64,000 bases of DNA, from assembly GCA_016716225.1 (NCBI GenBank), contig JADJWT010000001.1, positions 1,116,001-1,180,000 of the forward strand, in the 5' to 3' direction. A model generated the notes under the pieces. That model was given only the letters and a program-made list of their open reading frames with translations. It was not told the origin of the DNA and made no database searches. The translations under genes were made by a program, and so were the position numbers. Positions 45,694 to 54,169 of the stretch are shown piece after piece. Numbering within the stretch: the stretch's first letter is position 1; each line of letters opens with the position of its first letter. Origin of the DNA: Ignavibacteriota bacterium. GTDB taxonomy: Bacteria; Bacteroidota; Ignavibacteria; Ignavibacteriales; Melioribacteraceae.

Positions 45694-45900
45694 ATATGTT
45701 CTCAAGTTAATTTCGGTTTAAGTCTGAGAATTAAAATAGATAATAAAAAATAAATTAATGATAATATGATTTTGTTGAACATCATAATTAATTTTCTGTT
45801 AATTCTTTTTCTTTCATTTTTTTCAATCAAAATTGAATGAACAATTTTTAGTCTTATTAAACCAAATTATTAACAAATACTAAATTTTCATTCAATAAAA

Positions 45901-46380
45901 TTAACTCTGTTCTGATATTAAATATTGGAGTTGAAATTCATGTCGTATTGGATGCATAACAGCATGTTCCAACATTGCATCAATACAATATTCAACTCCC
46001 CAGCGTGATTTAAATGTTGGGGAGTGAAATTTTTCTTCTTCAGTATCGATTAAAGGCAATTGCCATTTTTCAAAAAGATGAGATAAAAATTCCTCCACTT
46101 TTTTTTCAATACTATTAATTTCCGGAGGATTATCAATTTCTGGATCTGGTAATTTTAATTTTTCGCAAATCCACGTCATATAACCACGCGCAGATCTTAA
46201 AACATGAAACAACAAAGTTTCCAACGATTGATAATCCGGATCATCTGTTTTTGGTAATTCAACATTTAACTTTTTTGCATCTTGCCAAGTTTTTAGAAAA
46301 TTTGTTAAATGTTTTTCGTGCAATAAAACAAGTGAACGCGCACCGTTGTATTTATATTTTGGAATTTCATAATTATTCAT
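45901..46380 (-). CDS. DinB-like four-helix protein
   Basis: A 159-residue protein of the DinB/YfiT-like superfamily. It has helices with spaced His residues (LLHEKHLTNFLKTW, ETLLFHVLRSARGYMTW and MLEHAVMHPIRHEFQL) that would form the metal site at one end of the bundle. Members are metal-dependent thiol transferases or of unknown role. It begins four bases after the gluconolactonase-like gene and is therefore probably translated from the same message. Confidence 0.75.
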   Translation of the reverse strand: MNNYEIPKYKYNGARSLVLLHEKHLTNFLKTWQDAKKLNVELPKTDDPDYQSLETLLFHVLRSARGYMTWICEKLKLPDPEIDNPPEINSIEKKVEEFLSHLFEKWQLPLIDTEEEKFHSPTFKSRWGVEYCIDAMLEHAVMHPIRHEFQLQYLISEQS

Positions 46381-46384
46381 TTTT

Positions 46385-47248
46385 TTACTTTTCGTAAGTT
46401 GTTAATTTTGAACGATATTTATAAACCGCATTTCCCGAAGTAATGTAAAGAGTTTTTCCGTCTTCATCACCAAAAGCGCAGTTTGTTGTTTGTCCCGGAA
46501 CTTCAAAAGATTCTAACAAAGTTCCGTTACTTTCGTAAATCCAAATTCCTTTTGTTGCTGCAATAAATATTCTTCCGTTTTTGTCAACTTTCATTCCATC
46601 ACCAAATCCATCCGGTTGCATATTTGCAAAAAGTCTTTTATTTGTAATTGTTGAATCTTTTACATTCCAAACGTAAACTTCATTGCTTCCTGAGTTTGTA
46701 ACATATAAAAGTTTTTCATCTGGCGAAAACGCAACGCCATTTGGGCGATTAAGCGAATTATCCAGTAATTTTATTTTTCCGTTTTTTGAAAGCCTAAATA
46801 TTCCATAATAACCCAATTCTTCTTCCTCGGGCTTTATTCCATAAGGTGGATCAGTAAAAAATATTGATCCATCAGATTTAATAGCAAGATCATTTGGTGA
46901 ATTTAATTTGTTTCCGTAAAAATTATCTGAGAGAGAAATTTCTTTTCCATCGTTTAATAATTTTGCTATTCTTCTTTTTCCGTGTTGAGCTAAAATTAAA
47001 TTTCCATCTTTGCAAATCGCTAATCCATTTGAGTTTCCTGAAGGATCAAGAAAGGTTGAAAGTCCCTCTTTTGCATTCCATTTATAAATTTTATTAGCCG
47101 GAATATCACTAAATAGAATTGAACCATCTTTCCAAACGGGACCTTCCGTAAACTGGAAACCTTCAGTAATTTTTTCCAATTGCGAAAAAGTTGTAATTGT
47201 TGGAAGAAATAAGAAAACTAATAACGAAGAAAATTTTTTTAAGTTCAT
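46385..47248 (-). CDS. Exported SMP-30/gluconolactonase-like beta-propeller hydrolase
   Basis: Family members hydrolyse sugar lactones with a bound divalent metal. The signal peptide ends TTFSQ. The propeller shows TEGPVWKDGSILFSDIPANKIYKW (metal Glu), NSNGLAICKDGNLILAQHG, NSPNDLAIKSDGSIFFTDPPYG (metal Asn) and RPNGVAFSPDEKLLYVTNSGSNEVYV, then DGMKVDKNGRIFIAA with the catalytic Asp. Length 288 is typical. The chosen ATG (47248) follows GGGAAA; an in-frame start lies six codons upstream. It is followed closely by the DinB-like gene. Confidence 0.87.
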   Translation of the reverse strand: MNLKKFSSLLVFLFLPTITTFSQLEKITEGFQFTEGPVWKDGSILFSDIPANKIYKWNAKEGLSTFLDPSGNSNGLAICKDGNLILAQHGKRRIAKLLNDGKEISLSDNFYGNKLNSPNDLAIKSDGSIFFTDPPYGIKPEEEELGYYGIFRLSKNGKIKLLDNSLNRPNGVAFSPDEKLLYVTNSGSNEVYVWNVKDSTITNKRLFANMQPDGFGDGMKVDKNGRIFIAATKGIWIYESNGTLLESFEVPGQTTNCAFGDEDGKTLYITSGNAVYKYRSKLTTYEK

Positions 47249-47363
47249 TGTCTTTTTCCCTTTCATAATTTCAAAATAATTAATTTCTTTAGCTGAAATT
47301 TTATTTCAATTAAGTTAAATTTATAATTACAAGAATCTTTACTAATATAAAACGAAATTTGAT

Positions 47364-47714
47364 ATGAAGAAAATAGAAAAACTAATTTTACCGTTTTTGG
47401 TTTTGTTTATTGTTGGAATTTTATATTTCACATATTTTGCATCAAGCGATGATCTTGGAGATTTTAGTAGTTTTGATCCAAACAGCAACGCATCAATGCC
47501 GATTGCTGTAAAATTTGTTAAGGAAAAAGGTGCACAAAGAACCCAAGACGGTTCATATATTTTTTACGTTGTTGATATAAAAAATAAAGAAATGTTAATT
47601 ACTGGTTTGGAAAGTTTGCCGCCTGGAATGGATGATGCAAAATCAATGGTGATTACGGGACATTTATCAGGAAAAGATGCTTTTCATGCGCATGGAATTG
47701 AGTTGAGGAATTAA
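47364..47714 (+). CDS. Small membrane-anchored OB-fold protein, possibly CcmE-like
   Basis: The 116-residue protein has one N-terminal membrane helix (about 8-28) and a soluble beta-rich domain: AVKFVKEKGAQRTQDGSYIFYVVDIKNKEMLITGLESLPPGMDDAKSMVITGHLSGKDAFHAHGIELRN. The order of strands and the ending resemble cytochrome c maturation protein CcmE, a haem chaperone. However, the CcmE haem-binding His and HxxxY tail are not clearly present; HAHG near the end may or may not be equivalent. No other ccm gene is nearby, so the call is tentative. Confidence 0.4.
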   Translation: MKKIEKLILPFLVLFIVGILYFTYFASSDDLGDFSSFDPNSNASMPIAVKFVKEKGAQRTQDGSYIFYVVDIKNKEMLITGLESLPPGMDDAKSMVITGHLSGKDAFHAHGIELRN

Positions 47715-47725
47715 TTTTTCTCCGA

Positions 47726-48667
47726 TTAAGAAAATCGAAAAATATTTTTAACATTTTCCAATTGTTTTTGAAACCAGCTTTTTTCTTTTTGAGATAAAAA
47801 CTCATAAATTATTTCTGAAAATTTTTCAGCCCGCAAATATCCGTAAGCTTTATGCGGATTACGGCTTCCATTCACTTCATAATTATTTGTGATTAAAAAA
47901 TTTTGCGGAATAGTACCATTTTTATTTGCTTTATAAAACTCAGAGAAATTATAATTCATTGCAATTTTATCTTCTTCATCTGCAAAATTTATCCATTCGT
48001 TTACGCCAGTGGGAGTTTTAGGATTTTCAGAAAGTTGCAAATTAGATTTTATTTTTTCTAAAATTACCGGAAGTCCAAGCGGAGAGCCAATTGTAACAAA
48101 CTTATTTATTTTAAAATTTGGTGCTAGCATTGTTAAAATATCATAAGCAATTATTGAACCCATTGAATGAGCAATTAATAAAATTTCTTTATTTTCATGT
48201 TTTTTTAGTTCTGCCAAAATTTTGTAAATAATAATATTTCTGTAATCTTTATATTGAGTTTCATCCGAGTAATAAATTCCTAATTCACGGAAATATTTTT
48301 TAACAATATATTCAGAAATTAATTCGTGATTTTTCACAAAATCCGGATCAAGAAAAATTTTATCAAACTGATTATACAGAAATTGATCAACTAAAGATTT
48401 TAATTCAATTTTTTTTGGAACGAAATTTTTATCAGCGGGTAAATATTTTTCAGCAATATAGTATTTGCTGTTTTTATCTTTCTCGTTTTCATCAAGAGGT
48501 TTTTCATGTAAAATATCAGCCCAATAAATTATATCAAATTCGTAATCCAAATTTTGTTTACCAATATTTTGCAATCCTTCATCAATAGATTCTTTCCACC
48601 ATTTTATTAAAATTTCTTTTTTTGGTTTGTTGCCTAATCCGTGAATTCCAATAATTATTTTTGACAT
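47726..48667 (-). CDS. Cytoplasmic alpha/beta-hydrolase (PGAP1/lipase-like)
   Basis: It starts KIIIGIHGLGNKPKKEILIKWW, the oxyanion-hole strand of the fold, and has the nucleophile elbow LLIAHSMGSIIAYDIL (GxSxG-like HSMGS). FVTIGSPLGLP follows, and a likely catalytic His lies in RNPHKAYGYLRAEKFSEII. There is no signal peptide. Length 313. Similar proteins are annotated as lipase-like or DUF676/PGAP1-like; the substrate is unknown. It is convergent with the small CcmE-like gene. Confidence 0.8.
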   Translation of the reverse strand: MSKIIIGIHGLGNKPKKEILIKWWKESIDEGLQNIGKQNLDYEFDIIYWADILHEKPLDENEKDKNSKYYIAEKYLPADKNFVPKKIELKSLVDQFLYNQFDKIFLDPDFVKNHELISEYIVKKYFRELGIYYSDETQYKDYRNIIIYKILAELKKHENKEILLIAHSMGSIIAYDILTMLAPNFKINKFVTIGSPLGLPVILEKIKSNLQLSENPKTPTGVNEWINFADEEDKIAMNYNFSEFYKANKNGTIPQNFLITNNYEVNGSRNPHKAYGYLRAEKFSEIIYEFLSQKEKSWFQKQLENVKNIFRFS

Positions 48668-48674
48668 TGTTTAA

Positions 48675-48705
48675 AGAGTAAGATTAAGAAAATGAAAAAG
48701 ATTAT
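48675..48705. repeat. Dispersed AT-rich repeat, GAGTAAGATTAAG type (copy 3, half)
   Basis: AGAGTAAGATTAAGA followed by AAATG..AAAGATTA matches the right arm of the copy at 1613. Only one arm is evident here, just upstream of the lipase-like start. The rest of the gap to 48896 shows nothing convincing. Confidence 0.4.
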
Positions 48706-48896
48706 AAATGTAAAATTAGTTTAAAGCAAAAGTTGTTACAATAAGAATGATCAAATGAAAATTTATTTTTTAGTTCCGATTGAATTTAGCAAACAAATAA
48801 TTTTTATCTGCAATTTTAAAAAAAATATTTCACACCCTCGTGGAGGCTTAAATGATGCAAAAGAAATTTTTCCGAAAAAACAACTCCAACAACTTT

Positions 48897-49970
48897 TTAT
48901 TTTTTGTACTTCAAAATAGTCTTAACTAATTTTTCTGCTCCATGAACTAAAACATCATAAGTTGGAATTTCATAAAGTTTAATATACTCGCTGCAAACTT
49001 TTTCAATTTCTTTGGAATTTATATTTTCATGATTAATTGTAATAGCAACAATTTGTTTTCCGGAAACAACTTCAATAGCTTTCATCTGTTTGGAAAGCGG
49101 ATGAATCGTATAATCCGGAAATCCAATATATTCTTTTCGAGTTGGTGAATGCTGAAGTACAATTACATCCGGTTTTCCACATGTTAATATTTCAAAACCA
49201 CTTGGGTTTGCGGGATTTAATAATCCACCTTGACCTTCAATTACAATAAAATTTGGCTTTTCATTTTGCCAAGCTTTATAAATAATATTTTCAAGTTCAC
49301 CGCTTACAAATCCGTTAACAATCGAATCTAAAATAATTCCGTATTTTGCGCCTTGCATCCAAGCTGTTTGTCCGGTTCCAATAAATTCTGCCTTATAACC
49401 AGCAGTTCTTAATTGATGAACAATACTCCAAGCGGTTGTTCTTTTTCCCACGGAAGAGTCTGTTCCTAAAACCGCAATTACGAAAGAATCTACTTCTTCA
49501 ATTTTTCCCGAAAATGAGTGAAGTTCATTTCTTGGTACTGGTTTTCTTAAGTCTCTAATGCTGACATTGTTTTGCGCCGCAAGAGATTTTAATTCTTTAT
49601 CTTCTGATAAAAAATCATTTAATCCAGAATCAACATTTAATCCTTTTTTAATTGCACTTTTTACAACATCTTTTGTTTCATCTGTTAGAATTCCACCCTT
49701 AGGATTTGTACCAATTATTAAATGTGTGGGTTTCTGTTTTGAATCTATAGCTGATGAATATGCTTCTTTAAAATTTGAAAATATTGGAATATTATTTTCT
49801 TTTCCGTTCAAGACCATTCCGGAATCTTGTCCCGCATAATTTGAATCAATAACGGAAAGAATATTATATCTTTCAGTAAAGCGAACAAGACCGTTTGCGG
49901 TTTTTCCCGCGGATGTGTTAAATACTTTTTCAGAATAAATTATTGCGTTACCTTCTGGAAATAAACTCAT
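48897..49970 (-). CDS. DUF1611 (DgcN-like) P-loop protein
   Basis: The 357-residue protein has an N-terminal Rossmann-like domain and a C-terminal P-loop NTPase domain with VIAVLGTDSSVGKRTTAWSIV (Walker A) and FIVIEGQGGLLNPANPSGFEIL, HSPTRKEY. This is the DUF1611 family; characterised members (DgcN) act in conversion of N-acetyl-D-glutamate. The usual partner DgcA, a dipeptide-epimerase-like enzyme, is not next to it here. GGAGG precedes the ATG. A role in D-amino-acid or dipeptide metabolism is possible but unproven. Confidence 0.85.
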   Translation of the reverse strand: MSLFPEGNAIIYSEKVFNTSAGKTANGLVRFTERYNILSVIDSNYAGQDSGMVLNGKENNIPIFSNFKEAYSSAIDSKQKPTHLIIGTNPKGGILTDETKDVVKSAIKKGLNVDSGLNDFLSEDKELKSLAAQNNVSIRDLRKPVPRNELHSFSGKIEEVDSFVIAVLGTDSSVGKRTTAWSIVHQLRTAGYKAEFIGTGQTAWMQGAKYGIILDSIVNGFVSGELENIIYKAWQNEKPNFIVIEGQGGLLNPANPSGFEILTCGKPDVIVLQHSPTRKEYIGFPDYTIHPLSKQMKAIEVVSGKQIVAITINHENINSKEIEKVCSEYIKLYEIPTYDVLVHGAEKLVKTILKYKK

Positions 49971-50204
49971 TGTTTCCTCCCCAAAAACTTTAAGTTGAAT
50001 TATGAAGATAAATTTTCGTTATTATTTTGAAACATCATAAAAACTAAGCAATTGTTATTCTGAATACTTTATGTCTTACGTAGTATTTCCAAATTACATA
50101 TTATTTTTTCTAATGTTTCTATTAACAAAATGCCAAAATGAAGGCTGTAAATTTATATGAAATATTTTGGATTATTTATGAAAAAAATTTCTTGAGGTAA
50201 GATT

Positions 50205-50951
50205 TTATAAATTTTGTAATTTTAACCATGATGGTTTATTTGTAATAATTCCATCAATTCCGAACGAAATCAACCTTTTTGCAGTTTTGAGATTGTCAAT
50301 TGTCCATGCATACAAAATTAAATTTTCCGATTTAATTTTTTTCACAAAATTTTCATCCAGCATATTTCCGGCAAAAACATTTAAACCATCTAAATGTGCA
50401 TTTTTAATTTTGTCGATAAGTTTATCAGCATTTTGTGAAATAATTTTCGTGTAAAAATTATAATCGAGATATGCGTTAAACAAAATTTTATTTTGCGGAA
50501 AAATTTTTTTTGCTTCTTTTACAACAGAATATTTGAATGAAATAATTTCAATTTGTTCGGGTTTTAATTTTGATTCAATAATATCATTTTTTAAATAAGT
50601 TAAAATTTTAATATCTGATTTAATTTCAATAATTATTTTTCCGCTATTGGGAATTGTGATTAAAACTTCATTTAAAGTTGGAATTTTCTCATTTGCAAAT
50701 TGATCACTTTTCCACGAACCGACATCAAAATTTTTCAATTCATACAAATTTAGATTTTTAACTTTTTTATTTATTCCAGAAATTCTTTTTAATGTTGAAT
50801 CGTGAATTACAACAACATAATTATCTTTACTCAGATGAACATCAATTTCAATCGCATCAACATTTCGTTCCCAAGCCAAATTAATTGAAGCCAAAGTATT
50901 TTCTGGAGCCTCAAAAGATTCACCGCGATGTGCAATTATTTGTGTTTTCAT
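50205..50951 (-). CDS. Glycerophosphodiester phosphodiesterase
   Basis: It hydrolyses glycerophosphodiesters to glycerol-3-phosphate. The GDPD TIM barrel shows IIAHRGESFEAPENTLASI (catalytic His and Arg), AIEIDVHLSKDNYVVVIHDSTL (metal Glu, Asp and second His), and LYAWTIDNLKTAKRLISFGIDGIITNKP at the end. Length 248 from the ATG at 50951 is normal. There is no signal peptide, so it should act in the cytoplasm. No glycerol-phosphate transporter is nearby. Confidence 0.92.
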   Translation of the reverse strand: MKTQIIAHRGESFEAPENTLASINLAWERNVDAIEIDVHLSKDNYVVVIHDSTLKRISGINKKVKNLNLYELKNFDVGSWKSDQFANEKIPTLNEVLITIPNSGKIIIEIKSDIKILTYLKNDIIESKLKPEQIEIISFKYSVVKEAKKIFPQNKILFNAYLDYNFYTKIISQNADKLIDKIKNAHLDGLNVFAGNMLDENFVKKIKSENLILYAWTIDNLKTAKRLISFGIDGIITNKPSWLKLQNL

Positions 50952-51087
50952 AATTCGTTCAAATTTCAAAAAGAATAATTATGCAAAAAATAATTTATAG
51001 ACTATAACAATTTATTGAATAAGGAAAATTTAAATAATAAATTATAACATTCTTCATCACAAAAGTGTAAAAAATTTTGGAGGAAAC

Positions 51088-52821
51088 ATGAAATCAATTT
51101 TTACCATAATATTTATCGTTGTTTTTTCGGTTAGTTCATTTTCACAACAATGGAATAAAGTTTGGACTATGCAACAAATGCCGTTTCAGCCAGAAGATAT
51201 TACCTCTGAAATGACAAAAGTTTTAGCTGGTTTAGATACAGATGAAGACGGATTTGGCGAATTTCTTTGCGGAAATTCTGATTTGGAAAAAAATCATATT
51301 TTAATGTATGAAGCAACCGGAGATAATTCTTATGAATTAGTTTGGTCTTACGAATATCCCGTTGCTGGAACGGGATGGTTTGGCGTTGCTGTTGGTGATA
51401 TTGATAATAATGGGAAAGTTGATATTGTTCTCGGCTGGCCTTCTGACGTTAACGCCGGAGATGTAAATCCCCCAAGAATTTTTACATTTGAATGGAGTGG
51501 AGTTACCGGAGAAAATATTTACGGAAAAAAAAATACGGATGGAACTTTCAGGGCAACTCACCAGACAAATTTTGATTTGCCGGACAATATGGAATGGAAT
51601 CCGTACAGTATGATAATTGAAGATATTGATAAAGATAATGTAAACGAATTAATAATTGGAATTAGATCTGGCGGAAGAGAAAGAGAAGTTTTAGTTGCAT
51701 CGGTTTCCGGTGGAACACTTTCCGGTTTTGGTAAATATGTTATTGAATATAATTATCAAAATTTAGAAGGAGGTTCAAATTACTGTACAGCAATTGGTGA
51801 TTTAGACAACGATGGAAATACAGACATTTTTGAAATGGTTTGGAATATGTTCACTTTAAGAATGTTTGAAGTTACGGGTCCGAACCAATATGAACATGTA
51901 AACGATTTGGAGCAAATCTATGCAGATGAAGAAATTGATTACGGCGCTTTAGATGGATTAAAAATTGATGACATAAACGGTGATGGAAAAAATGAATTAT
52001 TTATTGCCGGAACCGAAGACGCAAATACTGTATTTATAATTCAAAATATTTCAGACATATCTCAAATTACAGAAAATGATATAGTTGAATTAACACACAT
52101 TCCGACAAAAATAAAACCGGATGGAAGTTTAACGTTGGGGCAATTTAGAAATATGGTTATTGGAGACCCAGATCAAGACGGATTAAAAAGTTTAATAATT
52201 GCCGGTGAACAAAATGGACAAATTTTCGATCTTGAATACAAAGGAAGCGGAGATTTGGCTGATGAAAATAATTGGAATTTAACAGTTGCGTATGATGTTT
52301 TTGAAGATGCACTTGCAGAAGTTGTTGATACTGTTGCCGCAAAATTAACTCCCCGACTTTATTACGGCTCACTCGCAAATGATATGGATGGAGATGGATT
52401 AAGCGAATACGTTTTTACAAATTATTCAAATGATAGAAGTATTTGGGCAAACGATCCTTATGTTACAATTTTGGAATCCGCAAAAACAACAGATATAATT
52501 TTAGCAGATAATTTAATTCCGGAGAAATTTGAATTAAGTCAAAATTATCCCAATCCATTTAACCCAACTACGAAAATTAGATATTCGATTCCGATAAACC
52601 TTACCTACCGGCAGGCAGGCGAAAAACTTGAAACGGCAAACGTGAAAATAGTGATATTTAATATTTTGGGAAAAGAAATTGCAACTTTGGTAAATCAAAA
52701 ACAAAATCATGGAAATTATGAAGTAACATTTGATGCGAGTAAATTAAACAGCGGAATTTATTTTTATAAATTAATTTCCGGAAATTTTATTGAAACGAAA
52801 AAAATGATTTTTCTAAAATAA
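51088..52821 (+). CDS. Secreted FG-GAP/VCBS-repeat protein with T9SS sorting domain
   Basis: The 577-residue protein has a signal peptide (ending SSFSQQ) and several FG-GAP-type calcium-binding segments: DTDEDGFGEFL, DIDNNGKVDIVLG, DIDKDNVNELIIG, DLDNDGNTDIFEM, DINGDGKNELFIAG and DMDGDGLSEYVF. These suggest an integrin-like beta-propeller. The type IX sorting domain runs from about 478: FELSQNYPNPFNPTTKIRYSIP ... SGIYFYKLISGNFIETKKMIFLK. Its linker contains LTYRQAG, encoded by a GC-rich repeat fragment (52599-52622). A strong GGAGG precedes the start. Function is unknown, presumably at the cell surface. Confidence 0.85.
   Translation: MKSIFTIIFIVVFSVSSFSQQWNKVWTMQQMPFQPEDITSEMTKVLAGLDTDEDGFGEFLCGNSDLEKNHILMYEATGDNSYELVWSYEYPVAGTGWFGVAVGDIDNNGKVDIVLGWPSDVNAGDVNPPRIFTFEWSGVTGENIYGKKNTDGTFRATHQTNFDLPDNMEWNPYSMIIEDIDKDNVNELIIGIRSGGREREVLVASVSGGTLSGFGKYVIEYNYQNLEGGSNYCTAIGDLDNDGNTDIFEMVWNMFTLRMFEVTGPNQYEHVNDLEQIYADEEIDYGALDGLKIDDINGDGKNELFIAGTEDANTVFIIQNISDISQITENDIVELTHIPTKIKPDGSLTLGQFRNMVIGDPDQDGLKSLIIAGEQNGQIFDLEYKGSGDLADENNWNLTVAYDVFEDALAEVVDTVAAKLTPRLYYGSLANDMDGDGLSEYVFTNYSNDRSIWANDPYVTILESAKTTDIILADNLIPEKFELSQNYPNPFNPTTKIRYSIPINLTYRQAGEKLETANVKIVIFNILGKEIATLVNQKQNHGNYEVTFDASKLNSGIYFYKLISGNFIETKKMIFLK
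52599..52622. repeat. GC-rich imperfect palindrome (CCGGCAGGCAGG) inside the coding sequence
   Basis: CCTTACCTACC and GGCAGGCAGGC meet at a CCGG centre as an imperfect inverted repeat, far richer in G+C than its surroundings. I recall the same word family as a dispersed repeat in other environmental genomes. It lies in frame in the T9SS tail. Confidence 0.55.
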
Positions 52822-52830
52822 TTTATAATT

Positions 52831-52858
52831 GTAGAGACGTATTATATTGCGTCTCTAC
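52831..52858. repeat. 28-bp palindromic repeat (GTAGAGACG type)
   Basis: Arms GTAGAGACG and CGTCTCTAC with a mostly self-complementary A/T centre. It begins nine bases after the stop of the FG-GAP/T9SS gene. The GTAGAGACG...CGTCTCTAC word is a repeat I recall from several phyla. Confidence 0.7.
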
Positions 52859-52961
52859 ACAAATGTTAATTCACGCAAAAATTTCATAAGCAAATATTTT
52901 TCATCATACAAATTCCTTTACAAAAATTCCGTATTTTTACGCATAATTATCAATTCAAAAA

Positions 52962-54083
52962 ATGAAAAACAGCGAACAAAAATATCTAAATTATTTACCG
53001 CAAAGAGATGTAATTTTTGTATTAGGAGCAGGAGCTTCTCAGCCGGATGGAGTTCCGCTACAGAAAGAAATTCTTCCGATGATTCTTTCAGATAAACAAA
53101 AGGAAATCCAAGAATCAAAAATTGGCAACACGGTTTTAGAATTTATTATTGATAATTTTAAATTTGATCACAAAACCAAACAATATCCGCAACTAGAAGC
53201 TGTGTTTGGATTTCTCGATTATTTCATCCAGCAAAATGAAAGTCTAAATGCGAAATACACACACAACAAAATTGTTGAATTAAAAGAATATCTCATCAAA
53301 CTCATTCATTACATAGTAAATTTGCGAACTCACAAACAAAGTAAATATTATAACTTATTTTGGGAAGCTGTTGATAAAATCAATAAAAATATTTCCATCA
53401 TTACCTTAAATTATGATACGCTTCTTGAGCAATCTTTCGATTTTCTATTCAAAAAATCTGGTTATATAGATTATTGTATCCATTTAATGAATTATGATAA
53501 ATTGTCCGAATTAAAGGAATACAATTTTTGGATAAATCCACGCGAGCCGGTTTTGGCTCAAAAAAATGTAAATCCGTTTGCAATAAAAATTCTAAAGCTT
53601 CACGGAAGTTTAAATTGGAAATACTGTAATTGTTGTAACCAAACATTACTTACACCTTGGGATAGAACAATTGATTTGCAAGGAGGAAAATTTTTGGGAT
53701 TCAAATATCCGGATAATGAAAAATATGAATATTTATGTCCTCTTGATTCTACAGAATTTCAAACATTAATAATGCCGCCCTCGTATCTTAAATCATTAAA
53801 TCAACCGGTAATTTCACAGCTTTTCAGTGAAGCTTCTCGAGAAATTAGAGATGCAAAAAAAATAGTTTTTGTAGGATATTCTTTGTCAGATGCAGATATT
53901 CATATAAAAGCTCTTTTTAAGAAACAACTAAGAAAAACCACAGAAGTTATTGTTGTAAACAGTAAAAAAGCCGCGGTTTTAGAAAACAAATATTCTGCAA
54001 TTGCTGATAAAATTAGATTTGTAAATCTCGCATTTGAGGATTTTGTTTCAGATGAAAAACTTCTCAAAGATATCATATCCTAA
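52962..54083 (+). CDS. Stand-alone SIR2-like (SIR2_2) domain protein
   Basis: The 373-residue protein has a Rossmann-like SIR2 domain: VIFVLGAGASQPDGVPLQKEI (glycine-rich NAD loop), ITLNYDTLLEQ (catalytic-region Asn-Asp), KLHGSLNWKYCNCC (candidate catalytic His) and KIVFVGYSLSDADIHIKALF at the end. Such non-sirtuin SIR2 domains are often NAD-hydrolysing effectors in phage defence, although many have no known role. Two Cys (CNCC) and a later CPLD could bind a metal. It has no fused second domain and no obvious defence partner; the next gene is a PadR regulator. Confidence 0.8.
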   Translation: MKNSEQKYLNYLPQRDVIFVLGAGASQPDGVPLQKEILPMILSDKQKEIQESKIGNTVLEFIIDNFKFDHKTKQYPQLEAVFGFLDYFIQQNESLNAKYTHNKIVELKEYLIKLIHYIVNLRTHKQSKYYNLFWEAVDKINKNISIITLNYDTLLEQSFDFLFKKSGYIDYCIHLMNYDKLSELKEYNFWINPREPVLAQKNVNPFAIKILKLHGSLNWKYCNCCNQTLLTPWDRTIDLQGGKFLGFKYPDNEKYEYLCPLDSTEFQTLIMPPSYLKSLNQPVISQLFSEASREIRDAKKIVFVGYSLSDADIHIKALFKKQLRKTTEVIVVNSKKAAVLENKYSAIADKIRFVNLAFEDFVSDEKLLKDIIS

Positions 54084-54169
54084 AGACCTCTATCGTTTTA
54101 GAGTAATTTAAAAAAATACTATCAGAAAAGATTATTATTTCTTAATTTTGAATAATTAGGAGGGGCAAA

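Noticed and set aside
48836..48846. CCTCGTGGAGG, a GC-rich hairpin-like word in an intergenic region.
   Set aside because: The stem is only four base pairs, has no T run, and has no second copy, so neither terminator nor RNA element can be supported.
48755..48919. A 55-codon plus-strand reading frame (ATG to TAG) in the gap before the DUF1611 gene.
   Set aside because: It overlaps the end of the DUF1611 gene, has no ribosome site and no recognisable protein pattern; random frames of this size are common in AT-rich DNA.
52847..53118. Short open frames on both strands across the start of the SIR2-like gene.
   Set aside because: They overlap the clear SIR2 coding frame, show no family pattern, and have low-complexity composition.
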